Shown here piece after piece: positions 53,704 to 63,250 of a DNA stretch of 64,000 nt. Made by a program: the position numbers and the translations under genes. The DNA comes from Flagellimonas abyssi (GTDB lineage: Bacteria > Bacteroidota > Bacteroidia > Flavobacteriales > Flavobacteriaceae), in contig NZ_JAHZSV010000017.1 of the NCBI RefSeq assembly GCF_019457905.1, positions 1 to 64,000 of the forward strand, given 5' to 3'. The notes beneath the pieces were generated by a model that was given only the letters and a program-made list of their open reading frames with translations, ran no database searches and was not told where the DNA came from. How positions within the stretch are numbered: position 1 is the stretch's first letter; every line of letters begins with the position of its first letter.

Positions 53704-55531
53704 TTGAAAGCAGTAAGAAGAGTTGACCAATTTTACTTATTGAAACAGTTGCCCAAAGCAACAGCACTTCTGTGCAAAAAAGGTATTTTGGTGGATGCCT
53801 CCTCTTCGTGGCTAGACATCTTTGGATTGCCTCCACAGAACAGCGACCACCATACCAAAGTGTTTCCATTATATGCTGGCATCCCAGATCTCAAAAAAAA
53901 AATTAAAGGAAAATAAATCCTTCTCTCTTAGGCACAAAATATCAAACCATAACGGCACTGGCCATTTCAAGAGTTATTTCGCCCCTTGGTTCGACGAGAA
54001 GGAAAACGTAATCGGGACCATAATCCAAACGGACAACATTACGGCCGAAGTGGAAAAAGAGCATCAAGTCGAGTGGTTGCAGAACATTTTGGAGACCAAG
54101 GTAGAAGTATCCAAAACAGGTTGGTGGGAATTTGAAATAGCGACAGAACAACTCACATGGTGCAAAGAAACCAAGCGTATCCATCATGTTCCCGATTGTT
54201 TTGAGCCTACCACGGCCGAGGCCATTGAATTTTTTAAACCGGGTTATAGCAGAAACAAGGTTTCAATGCTCTTTCACAAAGCGATTGAAAACCAGCAATC
54301 CTACGACACCAATTTGATGATCATAACATTTAACGGTGAAGAAAGATGGGTACGGATTACCGGTAAACCTTATGTAGAAAACGGTAATACCGTTAAGGTT
54401 TTTGGAACAATACGGGATATTCATGACGAGGTGATGGCCGAAAACAAGGTCAAGGAGCATCAACAATTGCTCAGCACACTTGTTGATAGCTTACCATTGA
54501 ACGTTTATGTGAAAGACCTTGAGTCCAGAAAAATCCTGATCAACAAAGGAGAGTCCCATTATATCAACAAGAGTAAGGAGGAAATCATCGGCAAAAATGA
54601 TTTCGACATATATAATGAGGATACGGCAAAAATATCAAGGGAAGAGGATATACAGGTCATGAAGCACCTTACTCCTATTATTGGCAAAGAGACCGCTATT
54701 ACCCATAATGGCAAAACAACCCATTTTCTGACCTCCAAAATACCTTATTTTGATCTGGATGGTAAAGTGTGTGGTCTTATTGGTATGAGCTTGGATATTT
54801 CCTCCATCAAAAAGAAGGAAGGCGAATTACGAGATCTTATCAAAATAACCTCGATGCAGAATCAAAAATTAATAGATTTTGCTCACATTGTATCCCATAA
54901 CCTACGATCGCACTCCGCAAACTTTTCCATGCTCTTGGAATTTTTAAAGTCAGAAAACGACCCGACAGAGAGAGAACGAATCACCAAAATGCTCTCGCAA
55001 GCATCAGACAATTTATTGGAGACCTTGGAAAACCTTAATCAAGTGGTAGATGTGAACACCAATACATCTGTAACCAAAAAACCATTGTTCCTCAAACAAA
55101 ACATTGTGAAGGTTTTACAGAATTTTTCTGCCTTTTTGAACAAATATGATTCGCAGATAATCAATCATGTAGCCGAAGATATCAAAGTAGAATGTGTACC
55201 TGCCTATCTGGACAGTATTATTCTAAACCTAATCTCCAATGCCGTAAAATATAGGAGTCCCATTCGAAAACCATTGATCATAATCAATGCGGTAAAATCA
55301 AAAGAAGGTGTACTACTGAGCATATCCGACAATGGTCTTGGGATTGATTTGGAAAAATACGGTGACAAAATTTTTGGCATGTACAAGACATTCCATAACA
55401 AAGAAGACTCCAAAGGCTTTGGTCTTTATCTTGTAAAAAACCAAATAGAGGCCATGGGCGGAAGTATAACAGTGCAAAGTGATGTTGATAGAGGCACTAC
55501 ATTTAATGTGTATTTTAATGAAGAAAGTTAG
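53704..55531 (+). pseudogene. PAS-domain histidine kinase, frameshifted at an A10 run
   Basis: Two overlapping frames make one protein. Frame 1 from a TTG at 53704 encodes VDQFYLLKQLPKATALLCKK...AGIPDLKKK and ends at a TAA at 53914-53916. A run of ten A (53893-53902) follows CTC; with nine A the frame continues as KKKLKENKSFSLRHK into the long second frame (to 55531), giving about 608 residues with one complete N-terminal PAS domain. The remainder has further PAS domains, a His box (FAHIVSHNLRSHS) and a HATPase domain with N box NLISNAVKYRS and G boxes DNGLGID and GFGLYLV. The response regulator start overlaps its end. The A10 may be a true mutation, a phase-variable or slippage site, or a sequencing error. 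The second frame's own ATG (53822) gives an implausible N-terminus. Confidence 0.75.
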
Positions 55532-55931
55532 TTGTATTTTTATAGTGGACGATGATCCCATAACAGTATTTGGTATAAAAAAAATGCTAAAGTCCGTTAC
55601 CAAATGTGATGATGTCCAAATATTTCAGAATGGTAAAGAAGCCTATGACGCACTGTTAGAAAGGCATGAATCCAATAAAACAATTCCCGATGTTATATTT
55701 CTGGACATCAACATGCCCATTATGGATGGATGGGACTTCTTGGACGAACTTATTATCTTAGACTTAAAAGAGCATATCATCATTAACATGATCACTTCTT
55801 CCATAGACCCACTGGACCATCAAAAATGGAGCAGTTTTAAGGACAGGTGCCCGTATATACTCAATTTTAAGAACAAACCCATTTTCAAAATCGAGGCAAC
55901 CGATCTTGGATTAATGGATATGGCCTCCTAA
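55518..55931 (+). CDS. Single-domain response regulator
   Basis: 137 residues from the ATG at 55518; an in-frame upstream start (55479) would run through the kinase's coding end. One receiver domain: acidic pocket FIVDDDP, phosphorylation Asp in VIFLDINMPIMDGW, MITSS switch and the FKNKPI lysine. No output domain, so it acts by protein binding, like Rcp/CheY types. It overlaps the kinase stop by 14 bp, implying coupled translation and a matched pair. Confidence 0.9.
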   Translation: MKKVSCIFIVDDDPITVFGIKKMLKSVTKCDDVQIFQNGKEAYDALLERHESNKTIPDVIFLDINMPIMDGWDFLDELIILDLKEHIIINMITSSIDPLDHQKWSSFKDRCPYILNFKNKPIFKIEATDLGLMDMAS

Positions 55932-55944
55932 TTATAATATTCTG

Positions 55945-55952
55945 TATTTTTG
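55945..55952 (+). promoter_or_regulatory. -7 box of M14 peptidase gene
   Basis: TATTTTTG, giving a predicted start near 55957, 44 nt before the TTG start codon. No clear -33 box. Confidence 0.35.
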
Positions 55953-56000
55953 GCACTGATAAGCACAACATTAAGTGCAACTTAAAGTTCCCGAAGTATT

Positions 56001-57773
56001 TTGAAACATTTATTTTTTTTAGCGGCCGTATTCCTTTTTATATCCTGTGAGTCCGAAACACAAGGAGAAAAATCCTCGTACCAAACACATTACGAAGCTT
56101 CGGGTGGCTTAGAAACTGCAACATACAGGCAAACCATTGATTATTACATGGGCCTTGCACGCGAATTTCCGCAGATAAACATACACACCACAGGAAAAAC
56201 AGATAGTGGAATCCCGCTGCATACCGTAACCTTTAATCCGGATGGGGATTTTAATTATGAAAATATCCGCAAGGAAAAATCCATTATCTTAATAAACAAT
56301 GGCATACACCCCGGTGAAAGCGATGGCATTGATGCAACAATGATGCTATACCGTGATCTGGCGACGGGCAAACTAAAAATGCCAGAGAACACCGTACTGG
56401 TAACCATACCCATATATAACGTCGGCGGTGCGCTGAACAGAAATTCCACAACCAGGGCAAACCAAAACGGCCCCTTGGAGTATGGTTTCAGGGGCAATGC
56501 ACGTAACTACGACCTTAACAGGGATTTCATTAAAATGGATACCGAAAATGCCCGGACCTTCGCCCAAATATTCCATATGGTAAAACCAGATGTCTTTATA
56601 GACAACCATGTGAGCAATGGAGCCGATTATCAGTATACTTTGACCCACCTTTTCACCCAGCACAACAAGCTAGGTGGTGAAATGGGGGAATATCTTCACG
56701 GAACCCTAATGCCAAATCTTGAAAATTCTTTGGCCGAAAAAGAATGGGACATTACGCCTTATGTAAATGTTTTCAATGTGCCGCCCGAGATGGGCTTCAG
56801 TCAATTTATGGATCATCCAAGATATTCCACAGGCTATACCACCCTTTGGAGCACCTTGGGACTGATGGTGGAAACCCATATGCTGAAACCCTATAAACAG
56901 CGAGTTGAGGGAACCTATGCCCTAATGCAGAGTTTGATAGAGGTAGTAGAGAAAGAGCACGACAAAATTAAAACATTACGAAAAGAGACCTTGGAAAAGA
57001 ATCTCGAACTTTCCGAGTATTATTTCAACTGGCAAGTGGACACCACAAAAACGAGCACCCTTGACTTTAAGGGATTTGAGGTGGAACAACTTACCAGTGA
57101 AGTAACCGGACTTCCGCGATTGAAATACAACAGGGACAAACCGTTTACCAAAGAGACCACCTATCAAGATTATTTTTATCCGGTGGATACGGTTACCGTT
57201 CCTGCCGCCTATATTGTCAAGAAAAGCTGGAAACGAGTGATAGAGCGATTGGATGCCAATAAAATTCAATATACGGCCATCAAAAAAGACACCACACTTT
57301 TGGTGGAAGGGTACACCATTGAGGATTACGATACACGAAATGCCCCATACGAAGGACACTATCTCCATTCGAATACCAAAGTCACAAAACACACTAAAAA
57401 AGTCCATTTTAGAGAAGGTGACCTATTGATACCTACCCGTCAGCCAGGAATTAGATACCTTATGGAAACATTGGAGCCACAAGGCGCCGATTCATTCTTT
57501 AATTGGAACTTTTTTGATACCGTTTTACAACGCAAGGAAGGTTTTTCCCCATACGTTTTTGAGGATGTGGCCATTAAAATGCTTCAACAGGATTCTTTGC
57601 TGCTACAGGAATTCGAGACAAAAAAAGAAGCCGAGCTCAACTTTGCCAATAACTGGTATGCACAGCTCAATTGGATTTTTGAACGCTCCGAACATTTTGA
57701 GGAAGCGTACATGACATACCCGATATACCGAGTTGCCAAAGGAAGCGAAGCAGCAGGTCTGCTCCCTAATTAA
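56001..57773 (+). CDS. M14-family zinc carboxypeptidase-like lipoprotein
   Basis: 590 residues from a TTG start, chosen because it gives the full lipoprotein signal MKHLFFLAAVFLFISC. The M14 domain has the zinc pair in NNGIHPGESDGID (His, Glu), NRDFIKMDTENARTF and the third ligand His of FIDNHVSNGADY. The second half (about 330-590) is a family-specific domain without clear motifs. It would trim peptides or cell-wall stems at the envelope. Convergent with, and overlapping by 8 bp, the Nudix gene. Confidence 0.87.
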   Translation: MKHLFFLAAVFLFISCESETQGEKSSYQTHYEASGGLETATYRQTIDYYMGLAREFPQINIHTTGKTDSGIPLHTVTFNPDGDFNYENIRKEKSIILINNGIHPGESDGIDATMMLYRDLATGKLKMPENTVLVTIPIYNVGGALNRNSTTRANQNGPLEYGFRGNARNYDLNRDFIKMDTENARTFAQIFHMVKPDVFIDNHVSNGADYQYTLTHLFTQHNKLGGEMGEYLHGTLMPNLENSLAEKEWDITPYVNVFNVPPEMGFSQFMDHPRYSTGYTTLWSTLGLMVETHMLKPYKQRVEGTYALMQSLIEVVEKEHDKIKTLRKETLEKNLELSEYYFNWQVDTTKTSTLDFKGFEVEQLTSEVTGLPRLKYNRDKPFTKETTYQDYFYPVDTVTVPAAYIVKKSWKRVIERLDANKIQYTAIKKDTTLLVEGYTIEDYDTRNAPYEGHYLHSNTKVTKHTKKVHFREGDLLIPTRQPGIRYLMETLEPQGADSFFNWNFFDTVLQRKEGFSPYVFEDVAIKMLQQDSLLLQEFETKKEAELNFANNWYAQLNWIFERSEHFEEAYMTYPIYRVAKGSEAAGLLPN

Positions 57774-58365
57774 AAGGCCAATCCTCGAACAATATCTTTA
57801 TATTATGATAAGAGTTTTTTAAGGCCTTTTTGGTCTTTCGCGAACCTTTCCACTTTACCTTTTTGATACCTTCTGACTTTTCGGCCACTAACTTTCCGGT
57901 ATAATCAGTGGACATAATAAACCAGTGCGTCTGTTTTAGTCGGTACTCCCCGTTCCGTTTAAAAATATGGTAAGTAGTATGAAGGAACCTGTCAATTTCC
58001 AGATTCTTGACACCTGTTTCCTCTTCAACTTCACGAATTGCGGCATTTTCAATGGATTCGCCCTTATCTACCTTGCCCTTGGGCAGGTCCCATTTTCCGT
58101 TCCTGTAGATAAAAAGGACCTTCCCCTTTCTATTGATCACAAATCCTCCGCCAGCGACTACCACCGGAATTTTGTGCATAAAAAGTTTTAGGATCTTCTT
58201 CTCATCAGGATGATAGAGGTATGCCTTTTTTACTTTCTTTTTGGACAAAAGTTTTATGGCCTCAACAATGGAATCACCATCCAAAGAAAACAAATTACCA
58301 TTGGAATCCTGGGGGCGCTCGTTTGTTAAAATCAGTGGAGCCTCATTAACAAAAACTTCATACAT
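57766..58365 (-). CDS. Nudix hydrolase
   Basis: 199 residues. The Nudix box GKVDKGESIENAAIREVEEE then TGV (about 105-127) is complete. An N-terminal 65-residue extension and a C-terminal YHNIKILFEDWPFN segment are shared with a Bacteroidota-type Nudix group often found beside pyrE. It hydrolyses a nucleoside-diphosphate compound; substrate unknown. Its start codon is only 7 bp from that of pyrE on the other strand. Confidence 0.92.
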   Translation of the reverse strand: MYEVFVNEAPLILTNERPQDSNGNLFSLDGDSIVEAIKLLSKKKVKKAYLYHPDEKKILKLFMHKIPVVVAGGGFVINRKGKVLFIYRNGKWDLPKGKVDKGESIENAAIREVEEETGVKNLEIDRFLHTTYHIFKRNGEYRLKQTHWFIMSTDYTGKLVAEKSEGIKKVKWKGSRKTKKALKNSYHNIKILFEDWPFN

Positions 58366-58368
58366 TTG
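58361..58368 (+). promoter_or_regulatory. -7 box of pyrE, predicted leaderless start
   Basis: TACATTTG ends 4 nt before the pyrE ATG (58373) and overlaps the Nudix start codon on the other strand. It predicts an mRNA starting at the ATG. No -33 box at normal spacing was found. Confidence 0.4.
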
Positions 58369-58372
58369 CGCA

Positions 58373-59014
58373 ATGGTTTTAGATAAACAAATCGCAAAAA
58401 AAACAGCTGAGCTGTTATTACAAATTAATGCAATTAAGTTGGAACCTGAAAATCCTTTTACATGGGCTTCGGGTTGGAAATCTCCTATTTATTGCGACAA
58501 CAGGATTATGTTGTCCTATCCGCAGGTTCGGAATTTTGTTCGGGAAGAAATTGCCAAGCAAGTAGAGAACCTTTACGGCAAGCCAGATGTGATCGCCGGA
58601 GTGGCCACGGGGGCTATTGGAATAGGTATTTTGGTAGCAGAAGCACTGGGACTGCCCTTTGTTTACATAAGGCCAAAACCCAAAGAACATGGCAGACAAA
58701 ATCAAATCGAAGGATATTTTGAAGCCGGACAGAGCGTTGTTGTGATAGAGGATTTGATAAGCACCGGCAATAGCAGCCTTAATGCCGTGCAAGCTCTCAA
58801 GGAACAAAATGCCGATATAAAAGGAATGATCGCCATCTTCACGTATGGTTTTCCCGTATCCACCGAAAACTTCGAAAAAGAAGGTATTGAACTCCATACC
58901 CTATCGGATTACGAGCACTTGATCGAACAGGCCTCTGAAACCAATTACATCAAAGAATCACAATTAAAGACACTTCTTGAGTGGAGATCCAATCCACAAG
59001 AATGGAAACAATAA
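58373..59014 (+). CDS. pyrE: Orotate phosphoribosyltransferase
   Basis: 213 residues from the ATG at 58373. The frame is open back to 58241, but that part overlaps the Nudix coding sequence and is not similar to the family. PRPP loop VVVIEDLISTGNSSLNAV, the 'FTWASGWKSPIYCDNR' start and 'KPKEHGRQNQIEG' catalytic flexible loop are present. It makes OMP in pyrimidine synthesis. First gene of a probable run with the SRPBCC gene (6 bp). Confidence 0.95.
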   Translation: MVLDKQIAKKTAELLLQINAIKLEPENPFTWASGWKSPIYCDNRIMLSYPQVRNFVREEIAKQVENLYGKPDVIAGVATGAIGIGILVAEALGLPFVYIRPKPKEHGRQNQIEGYFEAGQSVVVIEDLISTGNSSLNAVQALKEQNADIKGMIAIFTYGFPVSTENFEKEGIELHTLSDYEHLIEQASETNYIKESQLKTLLEWRSNPQEWKQ

Positions 59015-59020
59015 TTTACT

Positions 59021-59419
59021 ATGCACATTGAAGCCTCAAAAAAGAAAGTAGCCAAAAGCGACAAAGAAGTATTTGAGTTCTTGACAGATATCAAAAACTT
59101 TGAAACTTTAATGCCCGAGAATATAGACAAGTTTGAAGTGTTGGACGAGAACACTTTCAAATTCGCCCTAAAAGGTATGCCCGAAATTGTACTTAGGCTA
59201 AAAGAACAAAACCCGTATAATAAGGTGGTCTTGGGCGCAGCAAGTGACAAACTACCTTTTACCCTTACCGCCGACATTGCATCGCTCGGAGACAACGAAA
59301 GTGAAGTAGCACTTAGTTTCGAGGGACAGTTCAATGCCATGATGGCCATGATGATCAAAGCACCCATCACCAACTTTATGGGTACATTGTCCAACAACAT
59401 GGACAAAATAGGTCAGTAG
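59021..59419 (+). CDS. SRPBCC-superfamily protein
   Basis: 132 residues. The start 'SKKKVAKSDKEVFEFLTDIKNFETLMPENIDKFEV' and later beta-strands suggest a Bet v 1/START-like fold with a hydrophobic cavity. No function can be read. Conserved near pyrE in Bacteroidota. The stop overlaps the convergent biotin-ligase gene by 7 bp. Confidence 0.8.
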   Translation: MHIEASKKKVAKSDKEVFEFLTDIKNFETLMPENIDKFEVLDENTFKFALKGMPEIVLRLKEQNPYNKVVLGAASDKLPFTLTADIASLGDNESEVALSFEGQFNAMMAMMIKAPITNFMGTLSNNMDKIGQ

Positions 59420-60156
59420 AGCAAGGTCACCTCTTTTAAATCGAATTCTTTGAGAACCTGGTCTTCCAGTTCAATAATCAGTTTACCAGTTGGTGAAACC
59501 ATTCGGATAAAACCCATGAACCTATTTCCATGGGGGTCGCTAAATGTAGAAGGCTTATCCTTCCTAAAAAGTAACTTCTCATAAGAAGGCAATAACTGTT
59601 TCACGCTTTTGGATTCAATCCTTTCCATATGATGTTGAAGTCTGTGAAGCACCCCATATAAAAGTTCGTCCAAATCAAAATTGCGGCCCACAATCTGCTT
59701 TAATGAAGAAGCCTTCTCGAAATTCGTAAAATCAGTTTGGTTCACATTCAAACCAATTCCTATAATGGATTGACCCACATACTCTCCCCTAAGTACATTT
59801 TCTATTAAAATGCCACAAATTTTCTTGGAACCTGACATAATGTCGTTGGGCCATTTTACCGTCACATCGGGAATGGAAAGCTCCGTCAACGTGTCCAAAA
59901 CAGCCAAGGAAACGGCAATATTCAACACAAATTGATGCTTGACGCTCAGTGCATCAAACCTCCTCAACACACTAAATGTAAGGTTCTTACCTCCCTCTGA
60001 CTGCCAGACCGTTCCCATTTGCCCCCTTCCTTTAAGTTGTCGCTCGGTAACAACAACTGTATAATCCATAGGATTCTCGGAACGCAACAAATCCTTTAAA
60101 TATTGATTTGTGGAGTCCGTGGCATCAAGTTTGAGTATTTGAAAATGTTTTCCCAA
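59413..60156 (-). CDS. birA: Biotin-[acetyl-CoA-carboxylase] ligase, no DNA-binding domain
   Basis: 247 residues from a TTG start; no in-frame ATG precedes the domain. Class I ligase: ATDSTNQYLKDLL, the biotinoyl-AMP loop KGRGQMGTVWQSEGG, 'TVKWPNDIM' and 'GIGLNVNQTDF'. It lacks the HTH of bifunctional BirA. It attaches biotin to carboxylase carrier domains. Divergent from rsfS. Confidence 0.93.
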   Translation of the reverse strand: MGKHFQILKLDATDSTNQYLKDLLRSENPMDYTVVVTERQLKGRGQMGTVWQSEGGKNLTFSVLRRFDALSVKHQFVLNIAVSLAVLDTLTELSIPDVTVKWPNDIMSGSKKICGILIENVLRGEYVGQSIIGIGLNVNQTDFTNFEKASSLKQIVGRNFDLDELLYGVLHRLQHHMERIESKSVKQLLPSYEKLLFRKDKPSTFSDPHGNRFMGFIRMVSPTGKLIIELEDQVLKEFDLKEVTLLY

Positions 60157-60211
60157 TATGACAAGCCTTTACGATTTGTTAAAAACTAGGGCTAAGAAAA
60201 CAAAAAAAACA

Positions 60212-60219
60212 TAACTTTG
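60212..60219 (+). promoter_or_regulatory. -7 box of the rsfS-ftsH operon
   Basis: TAACTTTG, with a predicted start about 14 nt before the rsfS ATG. No -33 box at usual spacing. Confidence 0.4.
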
Positions 60220-60238
60220 TAAAAACTAAACTTTTTGA

Positions 60239-60616
60239 ATGCAGAAAAAGAAAGCTAGCGCAGATGAATTGATTGCCTTGATCCTGGAAGGAATAGAAGA
60301 CGTTAAAGGAGTTGACATAAATCTACTGGACCTTAGGGAAATCGAAAATACAGTTTGCGACTACTTCATCATCTGTAACGGTACTTCCAACACGCATGTT
60401 AACGCAATAGTATCCTCCGTCCAAAAAAAGGTGAGCAAGGCCATACAAGACAAGCCATGGCATGTCGAGGGCTCCGAGAACGCCGAATGGGTGCTGATGG
60501 ATTATGTAAACGTTGTGGTACATGTATTTCAAAAACACATTAGGGAATTTTACGATATTGAGGGACTTTGGGGAGATGCCAAGGTCACTATGGTGGAAAG
60601 CAGTTACAATTCTTAA
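60239..60616 (+). CDS. rsfS: Ribosome silencing factor RsfS
   Basis: 125 residues, RsfS/Iojap family: 'ALILEGIEDVKGVDINLLDLREIENTVCDYFIICNG' and 'WHVEGSENAEWVLMDYVNVVVHVF'. It binds L14 and blocks subunit joining. Six bp before ftsH. Confidence 0.93.
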   Translation: MQKKKASADELIALILEGIEDVKGVDINLLDLREIENTVCDYFIICNGTSNTHVNAIVSSVQKKVSKAIQDKPWHVEGSENAEWVLMDYVNVVVHVFQKHIREFYDIEGLWGDAKVTMVESSYNS

Positions 60617-60622
60617 GAAAAA

Positions 60623-62572
60623 ATGGCAAAAGAAAACAACCCGAATAATGCTCCCAAAAAACCACGATTTAGCTCGTGGTGGATATATGGTGTGGTCATC
60701 GCATTGATTATTGGCTTCCAATTTTTTGGTGGAAGCAGTTTTTCAAGCACCGAAAAAACCACAACTTCTGAATTACAGGAATTCTTACGTAATGGTGACA
60801 TCTCCAAGATCGTCATAATTACGAACACACGTCAGGCAAAGGTTTATCTAACCGAAGAGGCCCTGAAAAAAGACGTACACAAAGGAGTGGCCGAAAAGCC
60901 CCTTCTTCCATCAAGCGGTCTGGTTCCTCAATATGTTTTGGATTACGGAGATTTACAGATTTTCCAGAATGAAATCACCGAAATAAAGAAAGAGAACAAC
61001 CTAGACACCATTGTCGAGTTTGACACAGAGTCCAATGTTCTTGGGGAAATATTCCTAACCCTATTGCCATTTGCCTTGATAATAGGTATCTGGATCTACC
61101 TAATGCGCAGAATGTCAGGTGGTGCCGGTGGAGGTGCTGGAGGTCAGATTTTCAACATAGGAAAATCCAAAGCCAAATTGTTCGACGAAAAAACAGACAC
61201 CCGCACTTCTTTTAAAGATGTTGCAGGATTGGAGGGAGCCAAAGAAGAAGTTCAAGAAATTGTAGAATTCCTTAAGAATCCCGACAAATACACCTCTCTT
61301 GGGGGAAAAATACCTAAAGGAGCCCTTTTGGTGGGCCCTCCAGGAACCGGTAAAACCCTATTGGCAAAAGCCGTGGCAGGTGAGGCAAAAGTGCCCTTCT
61401 TCTCCTTATCAGGTTCGGATTTTGTTGAAATGTTCGTAGGTGTGGGAGCTTCCAGGGTTCGTGATTTGTTCAAACAAGCGAAGGACAAATCCCCAGCCAT
61501 CATATTTATTGATGAAATCGATGCCATCGGACGTGCAAGGGGCAAGAACAACTTTACAGGTTCCAATGACGAACGTGAAAATACATTGAACCAGCTATTG
61601 ACAGAAATGGACGGTTTTGGCACCAATACCAACGTAATTGTTCTGGCCGCCACCAACCGTGCTGACGTACTGGACAAAGCATTGATGCGTGCAGGCCGTT
61701 TTGACCGTCAAATTTATGTTGACCTTCCTGATCTCAACGAAAGAAAAGAAATATTTGAAGTACACCTTCGTCCGATAAAAACAGCAGAAACTTTGGACTT
61801 GGATTTCTTGGCCAAACAGACACCAGGTTTCTCCGGTGCCGACATTGCCAACGTCTGTAACGAAGCTGCTCTTATTGCCGCCAGAAAAGAGAAAAAAGCA
61901 GTAAACAAGCAAGATTTCTTGGATGCAGTCGATAGAATTGTTGGTGGATTGGAGAAGAAGAACAAAATCATCACTCCGGACGAAAAGAAGACCATCGCGT
62001 TCCACGAAGCTGGTCACGCGACCGTAAGCTGGATGCTGGAGCATGCGGCACCTTTAGTGAAAGTCACCATCGTTCCAAGAGGACAATCCTTGGGAGCAGC
62101 TTGGTATTTACCCGAAGAACGCTTGATTGTTCGTCCTGAGCAAATGTTGGACGAAATGTGCGCCACCATGGGAGGTAGAGCCGCTGAGAAAGTCATGTTC
62201 GATAGAATTTCTACCGGCGCCTTGAGCGATTTGGAAAAAGTAACCAAACAGGCTCGTGCCATGGTCACTATTTACGGACTTAACGACCAATTGGGGAACA
62301 TTACCTATTATGATTCATCAGGACAGAACGAGTATGGGTTTACCAAGCCATACAGCGAGCAGACGGCACAAAAAATTGATCAGGAAATATCCAAAATGAT
62401 AGAAGAGCAATATCAGCGCGCCATTAAATTGTTGGCAGACAACAAAGACAAGCTGACAGAACTTGCCGAAAGACTTTTGGACAAAGAAGTTATCTTTAAG
62501 GACGATTTGGAAAAGATTTTTGGCCGAAGACCTTTTGAAAAGGAAGAGGAAAAACTGGAGCCCACAGAATAA
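60623..62572 (+). CDS. ftsH: ATP-dependent zinc metalloprotease FtsH
   Basis: 649 residues. Two N-terminal membrane helices (about 20-38 and 147-162) flank a periplasmic domain. AAA+ domain: Walker A GPPGTGKT, Walker B IIFIDEIDAIG, SRH region with ATNRADVLDKALMRAGRFDR. Protease domain has HEAGH zinc motif and the third ligand in the DLEKVT region. It degrades membrane and short-lived proteins. Followed by the LUD gene. Confidence 0.98.
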   Translation: MAKENNPNNAPKKPRFSSWWIYGVVIALIIGFQFFGGSSFSSTEKTTTSELQEFLRNGDISKIVIITNTRQAKVYLTEEALKKDVHKGVAEKPLLPSSGLVPQYVLDYGDLQIFQNEITEIKKENNLDTIVEFDTESNVLGEIFLTLLPFALIIGIWIYLMRRMSGGAGGGAGGQIFNIGKSKAKLFDEKTDTRTSFKDVAGLEGAKEEVQEIVEFLKNPDKYTSLGGKIPKGALLVGPPGTGKTLLAKAVAGEAKVPFFSLSGSDFVEMFVGVGASRVRDLFKQAKDKSPAIIFIDEIDAIGRARGKNNFTGSNDERENTLNQLLTEMDGFGTNTNVIVLAATNRADVLDKALMRAGRFDRQIYVDLPDLNERKEIFEVHLRPIKTAETLDLDFLAKQTPGFSGADIANVCNEAALIAARKEKKAVNKQDFLDAVDRIVGGLEKKNKIITPDEKKTIAFHEAGHATVSWMLEHAAPLVKVTIVPRGQSLGAAWYLPEERLIVRPEQMLDEMCATMGGRAAEKVMFDRISTGALSDLEKVTKQARAMVTIYGLNDQLGNITYYDSSGQNEYGFTKPYSEQTAQKIDQEISKMIEEQYQRAIKLLADNKDKLTELAERLLDKEVIFKDDLEKIFGRRPFEKEEEKLEPTE

Positions 62573-62637
62573 AATCATTCAAAAAATTCTAATCAAAAGA
62601 ATTATATTGATTCAGTAGAAAAGAACACATGCCATAA

Positions 62638-63246
62638 ATGGGAGTTTTTAAAAAACTTTTCGGAGGAGGAAAAAAGGTTTCCAAGGAAACTGCGGAAACC
62701 CGTGGTGACCATATGCCCGATTTAAAAATTCCCGTGGATGAAAAATTCACCATCTACTTTAAGAAAAACGGTGGAAAGTTCATCTACTGTGAAGATTTTG
62801 CCGAGGTTTCCGATGCCCTTAAAAGCATTATTTCGGAAAACGATTGGCAAAACCATCTTTTCTATTCTTTAGATCCCAGGCTGGAAACAAAGTTTGCCTC
62901 TGAGAAGCTACAGTTCACGGACAATCGCAAGGAAAGCAACATCTTCTTTACCACCTGCGAACATCTTGTGGCCCACAACGGCTCCATATTGGTCTGTTCC
63001 AATCAGATCAAGGAAAAGAAATTGGACGAACTGCCATCCAATTTGGTGGTTTTTGCCACAACGAGTCAGTTAGTGGATTCCATAAGCGAAGCCCTTAAGA
63101 TCATCAAGGAACGCTATCAAAAGAACATTCCCAACAATATTACCACATTAAAACACTTTCAGCCCACAGCGGAAAACAAAGATGATTTCCTTTCTTACGG
63201 AAGTGCATCAAAAAATGTATATCTTTTGCTCCTAGAAGATTTCTAA
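62638..63246 (+). CDS. LUD (LutC/YkgG-like) domain protein
   Basis: 202 residues resembling the LUD domain of LutC: 'NIFFTTCEHLVAHNGSILVCSNQ', 'LPSNLVVFATTSQLV'. Its N-terminus is MGVFKKLFGGGKK. No lactate-utilisation genes are nearby; its position between ftsH and cdsA is a Bacteroidota arrangement, so the role is unknown. Starts 65 bp after ftsH and 4 bp before cdsA. Confidence 0.8.
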   Translation: MGVFKKLFGGGKKVSKETAETRGDHMPDLKIPVDEKFTIYFKKNGGKFIYCEDFAEVSDALKSIISENDWQNHLFYSLDPRLETKFASEKLQFTDNRKESNIFFTTCEHLVAHNGSILVCSNQIKEKKLDELPSNLVVFATTSQLVDSISEALKIIKERYQKNIPNNITTLKHFQPTAENKDDFLSYGSASKNVYLLLLEDF

Positions 63247-63250
63247 GTAC

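Noticed and set aside
53822-53893. ATG at 53822 as the real start of the histidine kinase
   Set aside because: The first 20 or so residues from it (MDCLHRTATTIPKCF) are out of frame with the PAS domain encoded by the same DNA.
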